Translations under genes and position numbers: made by a program | NCBI RefSeq assembly: GCF_008386575.1 | Contig: NZ_VUOA01000040.1 | Span: forward strand, 91,594 to 155,593 | Source of the DNA: Salinarimonas soli | Lineage (GTDB): Bacteria > Pseudomonadota > Alphaproteobacteria > Rhizobiales > Beijerinckiaceae | DNA length: 64,000 bases | Reading direction: 5' to 3' | Part shown: positions 40,377 to 49,122 of the stretch, one piece after another | How positions within the stretch are numbered: the first letter of the stretch is position 1 | Layout of the letters: the number at the start of each line of letters is the position of its first letter | The notes under the pieces: model-generated | Told to the model about the DNA's origin: nothing | The model's database searches: none | Seen by the model: only the letters and a program-made list of their open reading frames with translations

Positions 40377-41183
40377 TCAATCCATCACCGCGTCGAGGCC
40401 GCGGCGCAGGCCCGTGAACGAGGCGACCCGGCGGGCGGCGAGCAAGGTCCCGGCAACATATGGGGCCGCCGAGGTGCCCGCGTCGTGGCGGATGGCGAGG
40501 CGCTCGTTGTCGGCCCCGAACAGCACCTCGCAGGAGAGCAGGTAGGAGGGCATGCGCACCGAGTGCACCTGGACGGGGCGGGGCGAGCCGATGCCGCCGC
40601 CCCGGGTCTCGCGCACCCCGGAGAGCTCCGCAACGGGCTTGGCCGAGCTCGCGCCGCGCACGGCGCCGAGCATCTCGGCAAGCTCCCGGCCCGTGCCGGA
40701 GGGCGTGTCGACCTTGGCGGCCGAGGCGTAGTCGATGATCTCGACGTCGGGCACGTAGCGCGCGGCCTCCAGGGCGAAGCGGCGCATGAGGGTGGCCGTG
40801 ATGGAGAAGTTGCCCGCCGCCAGCACCCCGCGCCCGGCCGCCTGCGCGGCGGCGTCGATCTCGGCATAGTCCTCGGCCGAGGGGCCGGAGGTGCCGACCA
40901 CCACGTGGCGGCCTGCGCCCAGGGCCGCGAGCACGTGTCCCTTCACGGCGACGGGCTTGGTGTAGTCGATGAGCACGTCGGAGGGGGTCTGCAGCGCCTC
41001 CTCGATGGAGCCGCTGATGGCGACCCCGAGCGGCGCCATCCCCGCCGCCTCGCCGATGTCGCGCCCCGCGCCGCTGCGACTCACGCCGGCCACGAGGCGA
41101 AGGTCGTCCGCCCCCGCGATCGCCGCGATGAGGGCTCGCCCCACCCATCCCGTGCAGCCGGCGAGCGTGATGCGAAGGGTCAT
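40377..41183 (-). CDS. DapB-like reductase lacking the catalytic His pair
   Basis: A 268-residue protein homologous along its length to 4-hydroxy-tetrahydrodipicolinate reductase. Seen: the Rossmann motif GCTGWVGRAL, VVVGTSGPS, AGNFSITATLM and the C-terminal-domain signature KVDTPSGTG. In DapB the segment before that lysine contains two adjacent histidines (E. coli His159-His160); here the aligned residues are Ala-153 and Ser-154 in YASAAK, with Lys-157 kept. The catalytic acid is therefore missing, so it may not be the biosynthetic enzyme. It is the first gene of an operon with a TraX-like protein and a CoA-transferase. A distinct reductase or dehydrogenase role is possible. Confidence 0.78.
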   Translation of the reverse strand: MTLRITLAGCTGWVGRALIAAIAGADDLRLVAGVSRSGAGRDIGEAAGMAPLGVAISGSIEEALQTPSDVLIDYTKPVAVKGHVLAALGAGRHVVVGTSGPSAEDYAEIDAAAQAAGRGVLAAGNFSITATLMRRFALEAARYVPDVEIIDYASAAKVDTPSGTGRELAEMLGAVRGASSAKPVAELSGVRETRGGGIGSPRPVQVHSVRMPSYLLSCEVLFGADNERLAIRHDAGTSAAPYVAGTLLAARRVASFTGLRRGLDAVMD

Positions 41184-41286
41184 GGCAGGGCGTCCGTTCG
41201 TTGGGGCGTGAGATCGTGGGACAGGTGTACGAACCGGCTTACCCTGGGGCAAGCCCTCCGGTCGTCGCCGTCCCCACCGTTGCCGG

Positions 41287-43206
41287 TCAGGCGCCGACGC
41301 CCTTGGCCTTGAGCGCGTCGGCGATCTCGTCGAGCACCCCCGGATCGTCGATGGTGGCCGGCATGGTCCAGGCGTCGCCGTCGGCGATCTTCTTCATGGT
41401 GCCGCGCAGGATCTTGCCCGAGCGCGTCTTCGGCAGCCGCCCCACGGTGAGGGCGAGCTTGAAGGCGGCGACGGGGCCGATCCGGTCCCGCACGAGACCC
41501 ACGAGCTCGCGCTCGATCTCGGCGGGCGAGCGGTCGATCCCGGCCTTCAGGACGGCGAACCCGCAGGGGACCTCGCCCTTCAGGCTGTCCTTGACGCCGA
41601 TCACGGCGCATTCCGCCACGGCCGGATGGGAGGCGAGCACCTCCTCCATCCCGCCCGTGGACAGCCGGTGGCCCGCGACGTTGATGATGTCGTCGGTGCG
41701 GCCCATGACGTAGACGTAGCCGTCCTCGTCGAGGAACCCTGCGTCCGAGGTGTTGTAGAAGCCCGGGAAGGTGGAGACGTAGCTCTCGCGGAAGCGGTCG
41801 TCCGCCTGCCACAGGGTCGGGAGGCAGCCGGGCCCAAGCGGCAGCTTCACGGCGATGGTGCCCATGACGTTCGCCCCCACGGGCTTGCCGCCCTCATCGA
41901 GCACCTGCAGATCGTAGCCCGGCATCGGCACGGTGGGCGAGCCGTGCTTCACGGGCAGTGCGCCGAGGCCCACGGGGTTGCCCGCGATGGCCCAGCCCGT
42001 CTCCGTCTGCCACCAATGGTCGATCACCGGCACGCCGAGCTGCTCCTCGGCCCATTTCACGGTGTCCGGGTCGGCGCGCTCGCCCGCGAGGAAGAGGGTG
42101 CGCAGGCGCGACAGGTCGTATTGGCGGATGAGGCGCCCCTCCGGGTCCTCCTTCTTGATCGCGCGAAACGCCGTGGGCGCGGTGAACAGGGACACCACCC
42201 CGTGCTCGGCGGCGACGCGCCAGAACGCGCCCGCGTCCGGCGTCCCCACGGGCTTGCCCTCGTAGAGCACCGTGGTGCAGCCATGCACCAGCGGGCCGTA
42301 GACGATGTAGGAATGGCCCACCACCCAGCCCACGTCCGAGGCGCACCAATAGACCTCGCCCGGCGCGATCCCGTAGAGGTTCGTCATCGACCAGGCGAGC
42401 GCCACGAGATAGCCGCCCGTGTCGCGCACCACGCCCTTGGGCCGGCCCGTGGTGCCCGAGGTGTAGAGCACGTAGAGGGGATCGGTGGCCGCCACCGGGG
42501 TGCAGGGCGCCGCGACCCCGCGCGCCTTCGCGTCCGCCACCGCCGCGGCCCAGTCCCGATCTCGGCCCTCCATAAGGGCGGCCTCGGCCTGCGGGCGCTG
42601 GAAGACGAGGCAGGCGTCGGGCTGGTGGGACGCCAGGCGCAGCGCCTCGTCGAGGAGGGGCTTGTAGGAGACGACGCGGGCCGCCTCGATGCCGCAGGAG
42701 GCGGAGAGGATCGCCTTCGGGGTCGCGTCCTCGATGCGTGTCGCGAGCTCCTTGGCGGCAAAGCCCCCGAACACCACGGAGTGGATCGCGCCGATGCGGG
42801 CGCAGGCCAGCATGGCGATCACGGCCTCGGGGATCATGGGCATGTAGAGGAGCACCCGGTCGCCCTTCGCGACGCCGAGCTGGGCCAGCACGCCCGCGAG
42901 CGCCGCGACTTCGTCGCGCAGCTCCGTGTACGTGAGGGTGCGCTTCGTCCCCGTCACGGGGCTGTCGTGAATGATCGCCGCCTGGCCGCCCCGGCCCGAG
43001 GCCACGTGCCGGTCGACGGCGTTGTGGCAGGCATTGAGCTCGCCGCCGGTGAACCAGCGCCCATAGGGGCCCTGGCCGGGATCGAACACCCGGTCGGCCG
43101 GGCGGATCCAGTCGACGGCGCGGGCCGCCTCGGCCCAGAACCCCTCCGGGTCGGCCTTCCAGGCGGCGTAGACGTCCGGGTAACGGCTCGTCGTCGGGGC
43201 GTTCAT
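41287..43206 (-). CDS. prpE: propionyl-CoA synthetase
   Basis: A 639-residue acyl-CoA synthetase of the AMP-forming family. The propionate-type signatures are YTSGTTGRPKGVVRDTGG, SDVGWVVGHSYIVYGPL and GRTDDIINVAGHRLSTGGME; the C-terminal KTRSGKILRGTM holds the conserved lysine. It activates propionate, and probably acetate poorly, with ATP. It diverges from a TSUP permease across 111 bases. It may work with the CoA-transferase unit downstream on the same strand, after 103 bases. Confidence 0.93.
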   Translation of the reverse strand: MNAPTTSRYPDVYAAWKADPEGFWAEAARAVDWIRPADRVFDPGQGPYGRWFTGGELNACHNAVDRHVASGRGGQAAIIHDSPVTGTKRTLTYTELRDEVAALAGVLAQLGVAKGDRVLLYMPMIPEAVIAMLACARIGAIHSVVFGGFAAKELATRIEDATPKAILSASCGIEAARVVSYKPLLDEALRLASHQPDACLVFQRPQAEAALMEGRDRDWAAAVADAKARGVAAPCTPVAATDPLYVLYTSGTTGRPKGVVRDTGGYLVALAWSMTNLYGIAPGEVYWCASDVGWVVGHSYIVYGPLVHGCTTVLYEGKPVGTPDAGAFWRVAAEHGVVSLFTAPTAFRAIKKEDPEGRLIRQYDLSRLRTLFLAGERADPDTVKWAEEQLGVPVIDHWWQTETGWAIAGNPVGLGALPVKHGSPTVPMPGYDLQVLDEGGKPVGANVMGTIAVKLPLGPGCLPTLWQADDRFRESYVSTFPGFYNTSDAGFLDEDGYVYVMGRTDDIINVAGHRLSTGGMEEVLASHPAVAECAVIGVKDSLKGEVPCGFAVLKAGIDRSPAEIERELVGLVRDRIGPVAAFKLALTVGRLPKTRSGKILRGTMKKIADGDAWTMPATIDDPGVLDEIADALKAKGVGA

Positions 43207-43317
43207 GAGCGTCCTCCCTGGGGCTTTTCGCCAAGGCTTAAACCGGGTGCCGGCGCGATGTCCTTGAGACTTTCGGCGATCGGGATGGTAGGACGCAACC
43301 GAACCCACGCCTTGCGC

Positions 43318-44082
43318 ATGATCAACGATCCTCTCTTCTACGCCGCCGCCGTGCCGGCCGTGATCCTCGTCGGCCTGGCCAAGGGCGGCTTCTCGGGGCT
43401 CGGGCTCCTGTCCCTGCCGCTCATGGCGCTCGTGGTCTCGCCCGTCCAGGCGGCGGCCATCATGCTGCCGATCCTCATGATCCAGGACGTGGTGACGGTG
43501 TGGGCCTACCGGCGCACCTGGGACGGGGGCAACTTGGCGCGCCTCCTGCCCGGCGCCGTGGCAGGCATCGTGCTCGGCTGGGCGCTCGCCGCCAAGGTGT
43601 CGGACCACGCGGTGGAGCTCGTGATCGGCCTCGTCTCGATCACCTTCGCGATCCGGCGCATGGTGCTGGAGCGGGGCGGGCGCCTGCCGCCGCCGAGCCG
43701 GCCGGGACGGCTCGCGGGCTGGTTCTGGGGCACGGTGTCGGGCTTCACGAGCATGGTGGCCCATGCGGGCGGGCCGCCCTTCCAGGTCTACGTCATGCCC
43801 CAGCGCCTGCCCCGCGAGGTGTTCGTGGGCACGGGCGCCTGGTTCTTCCTCGCGGTGAACTGGATCAAGGTGCCGCCCTACCTGGCGCTCGGCCAGTTCA
43901 CGGCCCAGAACCTCTCCACCTCGCTCGCCCTCTTCCCGCTCGCCATTGCGGCCACCTATGCCGGAGTGTGGTTGGTGCGGCGGGTGCCGACGAAGGGCTT
44001 CTACACGGCGGTCTACGTCCTGCTCGTGGGGGTTGGCGGGCGGCTCGTGTGGGAGGGGGTGACGGGGCTGATCGGGCGCTAG
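43318..44082 (+). CDS. TSUP (TauE/SafE) family permease
   Basis: A 254-residue protein with about eight hydrophobic segments and the internal duplication typical of the TauE/SafE family: GLAKGGFSGLGLLSLPLMAL in the first half and SGFTSMVAHAGGPPFQVYVM in the second. Members move sulfite, sulfonates, or organic anions across the inner membrane. Substrate unknown. ATG 43318 is chosen since the hydrophobic segment starts after it. It diverges from prpE. Confidence 0.85.
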   Translation: MINDPLFYAAAVPAVILVGLAKGGFSGLGLLSLPLMALVVSPVQAAAIMLPILMIQDVVTVWAYRRTWDGGNLARLLPGAVAGIVLGWALAAKVSDHAVELVIGLVSITFAIRRMVLERGGRLPPPSRPGRLAGWFWGTVSGFTSMVAHAGGPPFQVYVMPQRLPREVFVGTGAWFFLAVNWIKVPPYLALGQFTAQNLSTSLALFPLAIAATYAGVWLVRRVPTKGFYTAVYVLLVGVGGRLVWEGVTGLIGR

Positions 44083-44118
44083 GGAGGGGCGGCCCCGTGG
44101 GACCGCCCCAGACCTGCC

Positions 44119-45270
44119 TTACTGCTTTTTGGTTGCGCCCCCGCTCGTGGAGCCCGTGGCGCTGCCCTTGGCGAGGGCCTCCTTCAGCTCCTTGCCCGCG
44201 AAGGCCTGGGCCTTCTCGGCGTCGGCGACGACGGGGGCCATGCCGAAGAACTCGTGCGTGACGCCGTCGAAGTCGCGATAGGTGACGTCGACCCCGGCGC
44301 TCTTGAGCTTGTCGGCGAGCGCCTTGCCCTCGGACCGCAGCGGGTCGATCTCCGCCGTGATCACGGTGGCGGGCGGCAGGCCCTTCAGGTCCGCCTTGCC
44401 GACCACATCGAGGCGCGGATCCTGGAGATCGCTCGCGCCGTTGGTGGCGTTCTGCACGAACCATTCCATGCCCTGTTTGGAGAGCGGCATGGCGTTGGCG
44501 TTCTCCTTGTAGGAGGGCGTGTTCAGGTCGGTGCCGGCCACGGGATAGATCAGCAGCATGTGGGCGGGCTTCTGGAAGTTGCCCTGGCGCGCCGCGATGG
44601 CGACGTTGATCGCGAGATTGCCGCCCGCCGACTCGCCCGCCAGCGCCACCCGCGTGGGATCGCCGCCGAAGCTCCCGGCGTTGCGCAGCACCCAGGAATA
44701 GGCCGTGATGGCGTCCTCGTGGGCGGCGGGGAACTTGTTTTCAGGCGCGTGGCGGTATTCCACCGAGACCACGATCGCGTTCGCCTGCTTGGCGAGCCCC
44801 ATGGCCGAGGCCTCGTAGGTGTCGAGGTCCGCGATCACCCAGCCGCCGCCGTGATAATAGACGACGATGGGCCAGCCGCCCTGGGGCGCGGTGCCCGACG
44901 GCGTATAGACCCGCGCCGGCATGTCGCCCGACGGGCCCGTATAGGCGATGTCCTTCTTCGACACGCCCATCTGGGCCATGAGCTTGTCGGGATCCTTGCC
45001 CTCGTCCTTGAGCACGGCCTTCACGGCGTCGGCGGGCGTCGGTCCCTTGCGGGTCTCCTCGACCGACTGCGTGCCGATGGGCTTGGCGCCGAGCGACTGG
45101 AGCTTGTCCAGCACCTGGCGCATGTCCTTGTCGGCGCGCTTCATGGTGCCGCTGTCGGCGGCGGCGGCCTGGCCTTGCGCCTGGGGCTGGGTCTGGGCGC
45201 CCGCGGGCGCGGCCATGAGGGCCGCCGCGACGAGGGCCGTCGTCACGAGGGCGTGGGTCTTGACGGACAT
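44119..45270 (-). CDS. secreted HSL-type alpha/beta hydrolase
   Basis: A 383-residue exported serine hydrolase. Signal peptide: TALVAAALMAAPAGAQ. A Gln/Ala-rich linker leads into a catalytic domain of the hormone-sensitive-lipase family: VVYYHGGGWVIADLDTYE (oxyanion HGGGW), VALAGESAGGNLAINVAIAA (nucleophile), AEIDPLRSEGKAL (Asp) and DGVTHEFFGMAPV (His). The tail is Ser/Gly/Thr-rich and ends KKQ. It would act on short-chain esters in the periplasm or outside. Confidence 0.85.
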   Translation of the reverse strand: MSVKTHALVTTALVAAALMAAPAGAQTQPQAQGQAAAADSGTMKRADKDMRQVLDKLQSLGAKPIGTQSVEETRKGPTPADAVKAVLKDEGKDPDKLMAQMGVSKKDIAYTGPSGDMPARVYTPSGTAPQGGWPIVVYYHGGGWVIADLDTYEASAMGLAKQANAIVVSVEYRHAPENKFPAAHEDAITAYSWVLRNAGSFGGDPTRVALAGESAGGNLAINVAIAARQGNFQKPAHMLLIYPVAGTDLNTPSYKENANAMPLSKQGMEWFVQNATNGASDLQDPRLDVVGKADLKGLPPATVITAEIDPLRSEGKALADKLKSAGVDVTYRDFDGVTHEFFGMAPVVADAEKAQAFAGKELKEALAKGSATGSTSGGATKKQ

Positions 45271-45399
45271 GATGATCCCTTCCGATCGCGCGGCCGCGGG
45301 GGCCGCCATGGGCGGTCAACAGAAGGGGATGGGCGGTGTTCCTGGGACGGGAGGTCGCAGGCAGGCGGGCATCCGCCACGCCCGCCACTGGCGGTCGGG

Positions 45400-45834
45400 T
45401 CAGCGGCGACTCGTCTGGGAGCGCAACTCTCGCTCGTGCTGCGCGGCGAGATCGCCGAGCTTGCGGTAGGTTTGGGCTATCACGGTCGTCACCTCGATCG
45501 ACATCGCCAGCAGGGCGTCGCCGATGCAGCCATGCCGATGCGCGTCGACCGCGTTCGCCCGCATCGCCTTCATCAGCGGGCCGAACTCGCCGGCAATGCG
45601 CCGACTCTGCCGCAGCGATTGGATCGCGGTCGCCATATCACCGGCCGCCTTCGCATCGCGCACGCTCGTCATGGCCGCCACGTAGTCCCGAACGAGCTGC
45701 TCGTTTCGGGTCTTGTGGTCTCGCGCCTGGATCGTGCCGGTCTGGCAAGCCGGCGTGCCGCCCCCCTGCGCACGGGTCGGTCCCGCGGCGAGGACGATCA
45801 GGGCAAGGGCAAGCACGCGCGTCCGCGGGATCAT
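45400..45834 (-). CDS. small secreted protein, function unknown
   Basis: A 144-residue protein with signal peptide VLALALIVLAAGPTRA. The mature part is mainly helical by appearance with two cysteines (PACQTG and HGCIGD) about 75 residues apart that could pair. I see no known family. It reads the same way as the hydrolase at 44119 but is separated from it by 129 bases. Confidence 0.55.
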   Translation of the reverse strand: MIPRTRVLALALIVLAAGPTRAQGGGTPACQTGTIQARDHKTRNEQLVRDYVAAMTSVRDAKAAGDMATAIQSLRQSRRIAGEFGPLMKAMRANAVDAHRHGCIGDALLAMSIEVTTVIAQTYRKLGDLAAQHERELRSQTSRR

Positions 45835-45945
45835 GCGTCGGCTCCGGCAAAGCTTACTGCTACGCTTCGAGCCTCAACTCAGCCGTGCCGTTCTGGTTCC
45901 ATCTGCCCACTCTCAGGCAACCGGCAGTCGCCGCCGGTCCCCCGC

Positions 45946-47037
45946 TCAGGCCGCCATCCCCACTGCCTCGCGCCCGACGCGCCGCCCCGTCGCGGGGTCG
46001 AACAGGTGCACCGCGGCCGGATCGATGGCGAGGCGCAGCGCGCCGGCATCCGCCGGGATGCGGCCCGTGGGCGCCTGGATCACGAGCTCGGCCTCGCCCG
46101 TGCGCCCGTGGAAGAGCTGCGTCGCGCCGAGCTCCTCGACGAAATCCACCGTGAAGGGCAGGCCCTCGGGCCCCTCCGTCACGTGCAGGTCCTCGGGGCG
46201 CAGGCCGACCTCGACCGGCGTGCCGGCGCGCAGGCCCGCCGCCATGTCGGCCGCCCCGACGGGGGTTCCGGCGATGGAGACCGCGCCCGAGCCCGCCACG
46301 GTGCCCGGCAGGATGTTCATGGGCGGGGAGCCGATGAAGGTGGCGACGAAGCGGGTCGCGGGGCGGCGATAGACGTCGGTGGGGGTGCCCACCTGCTCGA
46401 TCTGGCCGCCGCTCATCACCACGAGCTTGTCGGAGAGCGTCATCGCCTCGACCTGGTCGTGGGTGACGTAGATCGAGGTGACGCCGAGCTGGCGCTGGAG
46501 GCGCTTGATCTCGACGCGCATCTGGACGCGCAGCTTCGCGTCGAGGTTGGACAGCGGCTCGTCGAAGAGGAAGACCTGGGGCTTTCGCACGATGGCCCGG
46601 CCCATGGCGACGCGCTGGCGCTGGCCGCCGGACAATTCGCGCGGGCGGCGCTTCAGGAAGGGCTCGATGGCGAGGATGCGGGCCGCCTCGCCCACCCGCG
46701 CCTCGATCTCGGCCTTCGGTGTGCCGCGGTTCTTCAGGCCGTAGGCCATGTTCTCGTAGACGCTCATGTGGGGGTAGAGCGCGTAGTTCTGGAACACCAT
46801 GGCGATGTCGCGCTCGGAGGGCTCGATCGCGTTCACCACGCGCCCGCCGATGTCCACCGTGCCGCCTGAGATCGTCTCCAGCCCCGCCACCATGCGCAGC
46901 AGCGTGGACTTCCCGCAGCCCGAGGGACCGACGAGCACGCAGAACGCGCCGTCGTCGATGTCGAGGGAGACGCCTTTCACGGCCTCGACCCCGCCCGCAT
47001 ACACTTTCCGCACGTCCTTGAGGGTGACGCTGGCCAT
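45946..47037 (-). CDS. ugpC: sn-glycerol-3-phosphate ABC transporter ATPase
   Basis: A 363-residue ABC ATPase of the MalK/UgpC group. Walker A is GPSGCGKST, the signature is [15 protein letters not shown], Walker B is [12 protein letters not shown] and the H-loop is [11 protein letters not shown]. The C-terminal 120 residues form the OB/TOBE regulatory domain. It is the last gene of the ugpBAEC unit. ATG 47037 lies 53 bases after ugpE. Transport of glycerol-3-phosphate or its diesters is assigned from gene order, UgpB and the upstream PHO box. Confidence 0.9.
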   Translation of the reverse strand: MASVTLKDVRKVYAGGVEAVKGVSLDIDDGAFCVLVGPSGCGKSTLLRMVAGLETISGGTVDIGGRVVNAIEPSERDIAMVFQNYALYPHMSVYENMAYGLKNRGTPKAEIEARVGEAARILAIEPFLKRRPRELSGGQRQRVAMGRAIVRKPQVFLFDEPLSNLDAKLRVQMRVEIKRLQRQLGVTSIYVTHDQVEAMTLSDKLVVMSGGQIEQVGTPTDVYRRPATRFVATFIGSPPMNILPGTVAGSGAVSIAGTPVGAADMAAGLRAGTPVEVGLRPEDLHVTEGPEGLPFTVDFVEELGATQLFHGRTGEAELVIQAPTGRIPADAGALRLAIDPAAVHLFDPATGRRVGREAVGMAA

Positions 47038-47090
47038 CTTGGTCTCGTTTCCTTGAACTCGAACCTGGTCGGGCGTGGGGCCGGAGAGGG

Positions 47091-47939
47091 CTACTTCTCC
47101 GAGTCCACCAGCCCCTTCACGAAGAGCTTCTGCATCAGCACCACGACGAGCACCGGCGGCACCATGGCGAGGATCGCGGTCGCCATCACGATCTGCCACT
47201 CGGTGAGCGCGTCGGAGGTGACGATCATCTTCTTGATGCCGATGACGATGGTCTGCATGTCGTCGCGGGTCGTGATCAGGAGGGGCCAGAGATACTGGTT
47301 CCAGCCATAGATGAAGAGGATCACGAAGAGCGACGCGATGGTGGTGCGCGAGAGCGGGAGCACCGTGTCGAAGAAGAAGCGGATCGGCCCCGCGCCGTCG
47401 ATCTTCGAGGCCTCCACCAGCTCGTCGGGAATGGTCATGAAGAACTGGCGAAAGAGCAGGGTCGCGGTGGCGGACGCGATCAGGGGGATGGTGAGGCCCG
47501 CATAGGTGTCGAGGAGCCCCAGATCCGACACCACCTTGTAGGTGGGATAAATGCGCACCTCGACCGGCAGCATCAGGGTGATGAAGATCATCCAGAAGGC
47601 GGTCTTGCGGAACGGGAAGCTGAAATACACCACCGCGTAGGCCGAGATCAGCGAGATCGCGATCTTGCCCACCGCGATCACGCTCGCCATCACGAAGGAG
47701 TTGAACAGCATCGTCGAGACGGGCTCGCGGGTGGTGCCGCTCGTGCCCACGAAGATCGTTCGGTAGTAGGTCTCGAGGAAGTGCCCGCCCGGGGTCAGGG
47801 GCATCTGGCCGTTGGCGATGATCGTCGGCTCGTGGGTCGAGGCGATGAAGGCCAGGTAGACCGGGAAGGCGACGATGGCGATCCCGATGCACAGGATGAG
47901 GTGGGGGACGAGGTTCCCGAAGCGGCGCTGCTCGACCAT
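47091..47939 (-). CDS. ugpE: sn-glycerol-3-phosphate ABC transporter permease
   Basis: A 282-residue permease with six transmembrane segments. The EAA loop that docks the ATPase is [20 protein letters not shown]. The protein ends [10 protein letters not shown], similar to other UgpE. It is preceded by an unusual 164-bp gap after ugpA, where most ugp operons have overlapping or closely spaced genes. It sits 53 bases ahead of ugpC. Confidence 0.9.
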   Translation of the reverse strand: MVEQRRFGNLVPHLILCIGIAIVAFPVYLAFIASTHEPTIIANGQMPLTPGGHFLETYYRTIFVGTSGTTREPVSTMLFNSFVMASVIAVGKIAISLISAYAVVYFSFPFRKTAFWMIFITLMLPVEVRIYPTYKVVSDLGLLDTYAGLTIPLIASATATLLFRQFFMTIPDELVEASKIDGAGPIRFFFDTVLPLSRTTIASLFVILFIYGWNQYLWPLLITTRDDMQTIVIGIKKMIVTSDALTEWQIVMATAILAMVPPVLVVVLMQKLFVKGLVDSEK

Positions 47940-48103
47940 GGCTCAACCGGCTCGCACGGGGGAGGGTAGGGCATGCGACCCGTCATCGGGGCAGCCTCCG
48001 CGAAACCGGCTGCGCCGGACAATGCCGCGAGGATCCCCTCCGCGGCTCGGATGTTCGGTCCTGCGCTCCAAAGGCGATCGCTCTGCTGGGGACGGGGCAC
48101 GCA
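47940..48103. other. 164-bp gap inside the ugp operon
   Basis: No gene or clear promoter is seen. The sequence includes GCCTCCGCGAAACCGGCTGC and several imperfect GC hairpins. It is long for an operon in which the other genes are close. It may hold an internal promoter, an mRNA processing site or simple decay of an earlier gene. Confidence 0.4.
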
Positions 48104-48985
48104 TCAATAGGTGACCTTGCGCTCGACGTAACGGAACTGCACCGCGGTGAGCGCGATGACGATGATCATGAGGACGACCGACTGGGCCGCCGAGCCGCCG
48201 AGATCCGCCCCGAGCCGACCGTCGGAGAACACCCGGTAGACGAGGGTCTCGGTGGCCTTGCCCGGCCCGCCGCTCGTCATGGTGTCGATCACGCCGAGCG
48301 TCTCGAAGAAGGCGTAGACGATGTTGACCACGAGCAGGAAGAAGGCCGTGGGGGAGAGGAGCGGGAAGATGATGGTCCAGAAGCGGCGGAACGGCCGCGC
48401 GCCGTCGATGGCCGCCGCCTCGATCACGCTTTTGGGGATCGCCTGGAGGCCGGCGAGGAAGAACAGGAAGTTGTAGGAGATCTGCTTCCAGGCCGCGGCG
48501 AGCACCACCATCGTCATGGCGTGGGTGCCGTTGAGGAGCGGGTTCCAGTCGACGCCGATGCCCCGCAGCCCCCGGGCCAGCACGCCGAGGGAGGGCTGGA
48601 ACATGAAGATCCACAGCACGCCCGCGATGGCCGGCGCCACCGCGTAGGGCCAGATCAGGAGCGTGCGATACACGGTGCCCCCCCGCAGCTGCCGGTCCGC
48701 CATGGCGGCGAGCAGGAGCGCGATCGACAGGGACGCCACGGTGACCGCCGTCGAGAAGGCGAGGGTCGTCGCCATGGTGCGGTAGTAATCGGCGCGGCTG
48801 AACAGGTCGACATAGTTGTCGAACCAGACGAAGTCGGTCGCGAGGCCGAAGGCGTCCTGGAGCAGGAACGACTGCCAGACCGCCTGGCTCGCGGGCCAAT
48901 AGAAGAAGACCAGCGTCACCAGGACCTGCGGCAGGAGGAGCGCGTAGGGGAGCAGGCGGCCGCCGAAGATGGCGCGTTTGTCCAT
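48104..48985 (-). CDS. ugpA: sn-glycerol-3-phosphate ABC transporter permease
   Basis: A 293-residue permease with six transmembrane segments. The EAA loop is [20 protein letters not shown], and [13 protein letters not shown] is a family feature of the UgpA/MalF-like subunits. It pairs with UgpE. It follows ugpB after 137 bases. Confidence 0.9.
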   Translation of the reverse strand: MDKRAIFGGRLLPYALLLPQVLVTLVFFYWPASQAVWQSFLLQDAFGLATDFVWFDNYVDLFSRADYYRTMATTLAFSTAVTVASLSIALLLAAMADRQLRGGTVYRTLLIWPYAVAPAIAGVLWIFMFQPSLGVLARGLRGIGVDWNPLLNGTHAMTMVVLAAAWKQISYNFLFFLAGLQAIPKSVIEAAAIDGARPFRRFWTIIFPLLSPTAFFLLVVNIVYAFFETLGVIDTMTSGGPGKATETLVYRVFSDGRLGADLGGSAAQSVVLMIIVIALTAVQFRYVERKVTY

Positions 48986-49122
48986 GGGTCTCGAGAGCCG
49001 GGCTGGCGGCCTGCGACGGGCAGGCGTGGAACGGGATCATGAGCCGGCGTGGGGCGCCCCGGCTGGTCCAGGGCGCCCCACGGCTGTCGTCGGTCATCCC
49101 CTCGCGGGGAGGGGCGGGGCTC

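Noticed and set aside
41626-43317. Extended open frame on the plus strand opposite prpE and running into the TSUP gene
   Set aside because: Only the part from 43318 has membrane-protein character. The rest is antisense to prpE, which has all synthetase motifs.
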